Assembly: GCA_031257955.1 (NCBI GenBank)
Contig: JAIRNQ010000297.1
Location: 1-6,486 of the forward strand
Length of the DNA: 6,486 nt
Direction of reading: 5' to 3'
Source of the DNA: Deltaproteobacteria bacterium
Lineage (GTDB): Bacteria; Desulfobacterota; Desulfarculia; Adiutricales; Adiutricaceae
Below, piece by piece: positions 5,016-6,486 of the stretch. Numbering within the stretch: position 1 is the first letter of the stretch; every line of letters begins with the position of its first letter. The translations under genes and the position numbers were made by a program. Below the pieces are notes generated by a model that was given only the letters and a program-made list of their open reading frames with translations, did not search any database and had not been told where the DNA came from.

Positions 5016-6211
5016 CCGACCCCGGACGCCAAGGCCGCCCACTGGCCGACCCCAAGTCGCCCAGGCCGGGCGTTCCAGCCAGGCCTGACGCCCAAGCTAA
5101 GCCGGGCGCCCCTGCCAAGCCCAAGCCGGGTACCCCGACGAGGCCGGTGTCGGGGCCAATTTGGCCGGCCCTGGTTTCCGTGGCCGTAATTCTGGCCCTG
5201 GCCGGGTTATGCCTCCGCTTCCGCCCGCTTTGGCCGAACCGGCCGCCCATAACCTCGGCCTCCTTGGTTTGGGTAACCGATCTGGCCGGCCGCCAGGTAG
5301 CCCTGCCCGCGGACGTCAAAACCGTGGCCACGCTGGGTTCCACCCCAATACTGAATTCCGCGGTCGAAATCTTGGGACAAGGCCATAAGATAGCCAACCA
5401 ACCCACCTTGGTCCACGATATCGACGGGCGTTGGCGGATGCATAAATCGTTCGCCCCCCAGCTGGCCTCCGCCCCGTTTTTAAGGGATCGCAACCACGAA
5501 CTGATTTTTGAAAACATTATCGACTTGGCCCCGGATCTATCCATCACCATGACCCCCGGTTACCTGGCCTCATTGGAAAAACTTGACTTGCCGGTGGTTT
5601 GGGTCGACTGGGCGACAAGCGACTTAATGCTGGAAACGGTGGCTTTTCTCGGGCAAGTCTTTAACCAAACGGCCCGGGCCGAAGCGTTCGCGGCCTATTA
5701 CCGAGATCGCCTGCGCCTAGCCTCTGAAATCGCGGCCAATATCCCGGAAGCGGATAAAAAAACCGTCGTCTTCGCCTTTCCCCAACCCTATTCCGTTCCC
5801 GAAGAGCCCACCGAAACCCTTCTGGCCAAGGCCGGGGCCAAGAGCCTCACGGCCGGCCTGTCAAAGAAAGGCCGATGGTATTATGGACCGGAAGATCTGT
5901 TGGGCTGGGATCCGGAGTACATCCTCGTTACCGACGATTCCCATTCCGCCGCCCTAAAGGCCGACCCTCGCCTAGGGGCCCTCAGGGCCGTCAAGGCCAA
6001 TTCTTTCATTAAGGTTCCGACGGTGGGTCACATGTGGAGCGGGCATACGGTCGAGGCCCCAATCGTCGCTTTGTGGACGATCCACCGCCTCTATCCCAAT
6101 CTTTACGGCCGGCGGGAATTAATTGACGAAATGACCGCCTTTTACCAAACCTTTTTCGATTACCGAATGAGCCCGGCCCTGGCCGAAGAGATCGTCGACG
6201 GCGGTTGGTGA
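5012..6211 (+). CDS. Membrane-anchored periplasmic binding protein, BtuF/FecB fold
   Basis: A 399-residue protein if started at TTG 5012, which overlaps the ATPase stop as TTGA. Residues 1-49 are Pro-, Ala- and Arg/Lys-rich, with three copies of an 8-residue unit [KR]PGxP[AT][KR]P (18-25, 30-37, 38-45). Residues 50-67 are one hydrophobic segment. The rest is the binding domain: VTDLAGRQVALP (88-99), VATLGSTPILNSAVEILG (105-122), FENIIDLAPDL (166-176) and a C-terminal lobe with VGHMWSGHT (338-346) and YQTFFDY (378-384). It captures the chelate in the periplasm and docks on the permease. The cysteine at 67 is preceded by AGL, which does not fit a lipobox, so a signal anchor is likelier than a lipoprotein. 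GTG at 5147 (residue 46) is an alternative start, with GAGG only three bases before it. An ORF reading from TTG 4985 is possible but lies inside the ATPase gene. Confidence 0.88.
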   Translation: MTDPGRQGRPLADPKSPRPGVPARPDAQAKPGAPAKPKPGTPTRPVSGPIWPALVSVAVILALAGLCLRFRPLWPNRPPITSASLVWVTDLAGRQVALPADVKTVATLGSTPILNSAVEILGQGHKIANQPTLVHDIDGRWRMHKSFAPQLASAPFLRDRNHELIFENIIDLAPDLSITMTPGYLASLEKLDLPVVWVDWATSDLMLETVAFLGQVFNQTARAEAFAAYYRDRLRLASEIAANIPEADKKTVVFAFPQPYSVPEEPTETLLAKAGAKSLTAGLSKKGRWYYGPEDLLGWDPEYILVTDDSHSAALKADPRLGALRAVKANSFIKVPTVGHMWSGHTVEAPIVALWTIHRLYPNLYGRRELIDEMTAFYQTFFDYRMSPALAEEIVDGGW

Positions 6212-6397
6212 CCAAAGCCATTGTTTCGACGCCTTATGGGGAGTGTCTATGGAGACGAAGCGACATCGTAACGACGCTTAGCGGGGAAGGAAAAAATGAA
6301 ACTTTACGGGAAGTAAAAACTATATTTTTAGCTCTCAAGCGAGATTAGGCGTTTTTGCCTTTCAATCATATCCCTCCCCTTGGCTCGGTAGGTCGCC

Positions 6398-6486
6398 TTC
6401 GATAGCCCCCTTCGCCCCGTTATACTCGCCGTAACAATTTCGATAGCCCCCTTCGCCCCGTTATACTCGCCGTAACAATTTCGATA
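6398..6486. repeat. 41-bp tandem repeat, at least two copies, truncated by right edge
   Basis: Starting at TTCGATAG (6398), a 41-base unit is repeated without a mismatch (6398-6438, 6439-6479) and a third copy begins before the window ends. There are no spacers, so it is not a CRISPR array. The period is not a multiple of three, so it is unlikely to be coding. Within each unit, GTTA and TAAC form a four-base inverted repeat around TACTCGCCG. It lies 186 bases after the binding-protein stop. The total copy number is unknown. Confidence 0.9.

Noticed and set aside
4936..5550. Minus-strand open frame of 204 codons opposite the start of the binding-protein gene
   Set aside because: Its Gly/Ala/Leu repeats simply mirror the Pro-rich repeat coded on the + strand, and it runs across two coupled + strand genes.
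6347..6360. Terminator after the binding-protein gene (AGGC-GTTTTT-GCCT)
   Set aside because: Only four pairs and no T run beyond three bases after the stem; 136 bases past the stop codon.
6398..6486. CRISPR array
   Set aside because: Repeats are directly head to tail with no variable spacers between them.

Overview
The window carries one recognisable system: a TonB-dependent uptake cassette for an iron-type metal chelate (siderophore, haem or corrinoid class), all on the + strand. In order it encodes an outer-membrane receptor (845-3001), a FecCD/BtuC-type inner-membrane permease (3208-4218), its ABC ATPase (4215-5015) and a periplasmic binding protein of the BtuF/FecB fold (5012-6211). The receptor brings the ligand across the outer membrane using TonB/ExbBD energy, whose genes are not in this window. 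The binding protein would then hand it to the permease-ATPase complex for import. The exact ligand cannot be read from the sequence.

An outer-membrane receptor with a barrel and plug means a diderm (Gram-negative) bacterium. The genes are GC-rich, the intergenic DNA is in places extremely AT-rich (601-700 has only 13 G/C in 100), and all three ABC genes use TTG or GTG starts. This would fit a Desulfobacterota-like (former deltaproteobacterial) or similar lineage, but that is a weak guess from style, not a marker-based assignment.

Layout. Positions 1-122 are two copies of a 69-bp tandem repeat running off the left edge. Positions 154-844 (about 690 bp) hold no convincing gene. They contain a G-quadruplex motif (182-199), an intrinsic terminator (276-299), three palindromic or inverted-repeat elements (375-392, 430-455, 533-555), an AT-rich probable promoter zone (about 601-700) and a structured leader (713-824) that ends in a run of eight T just before the receptor's ribosome site. 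After the receptor, its last 70 coding bases plus about 14 bases of 3' flank are repeated as a decayed tandem copy (3016-3107). A very strong terminator (3115-3158) follows and separates the receptor from the three translationally coupled ABC genes. Positions 6212-6397 look non-coding, and 6398-6486 is a 41-bp tandem repeat running off the right edge.

Nothing here amounts to a wholly new system. The parts most worth attention are the possible attenuator or riboswitch-like receptor leader, the unusual proline-rich cytoplasmic tail and non-lipoprotein membrane anchor of the binding protein, the tandem duplication of the receptor gene's end, and the two unrelated minisatellites at the two window edges. 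Repeats at both ends suggest the window may be a contig broken at repeats.
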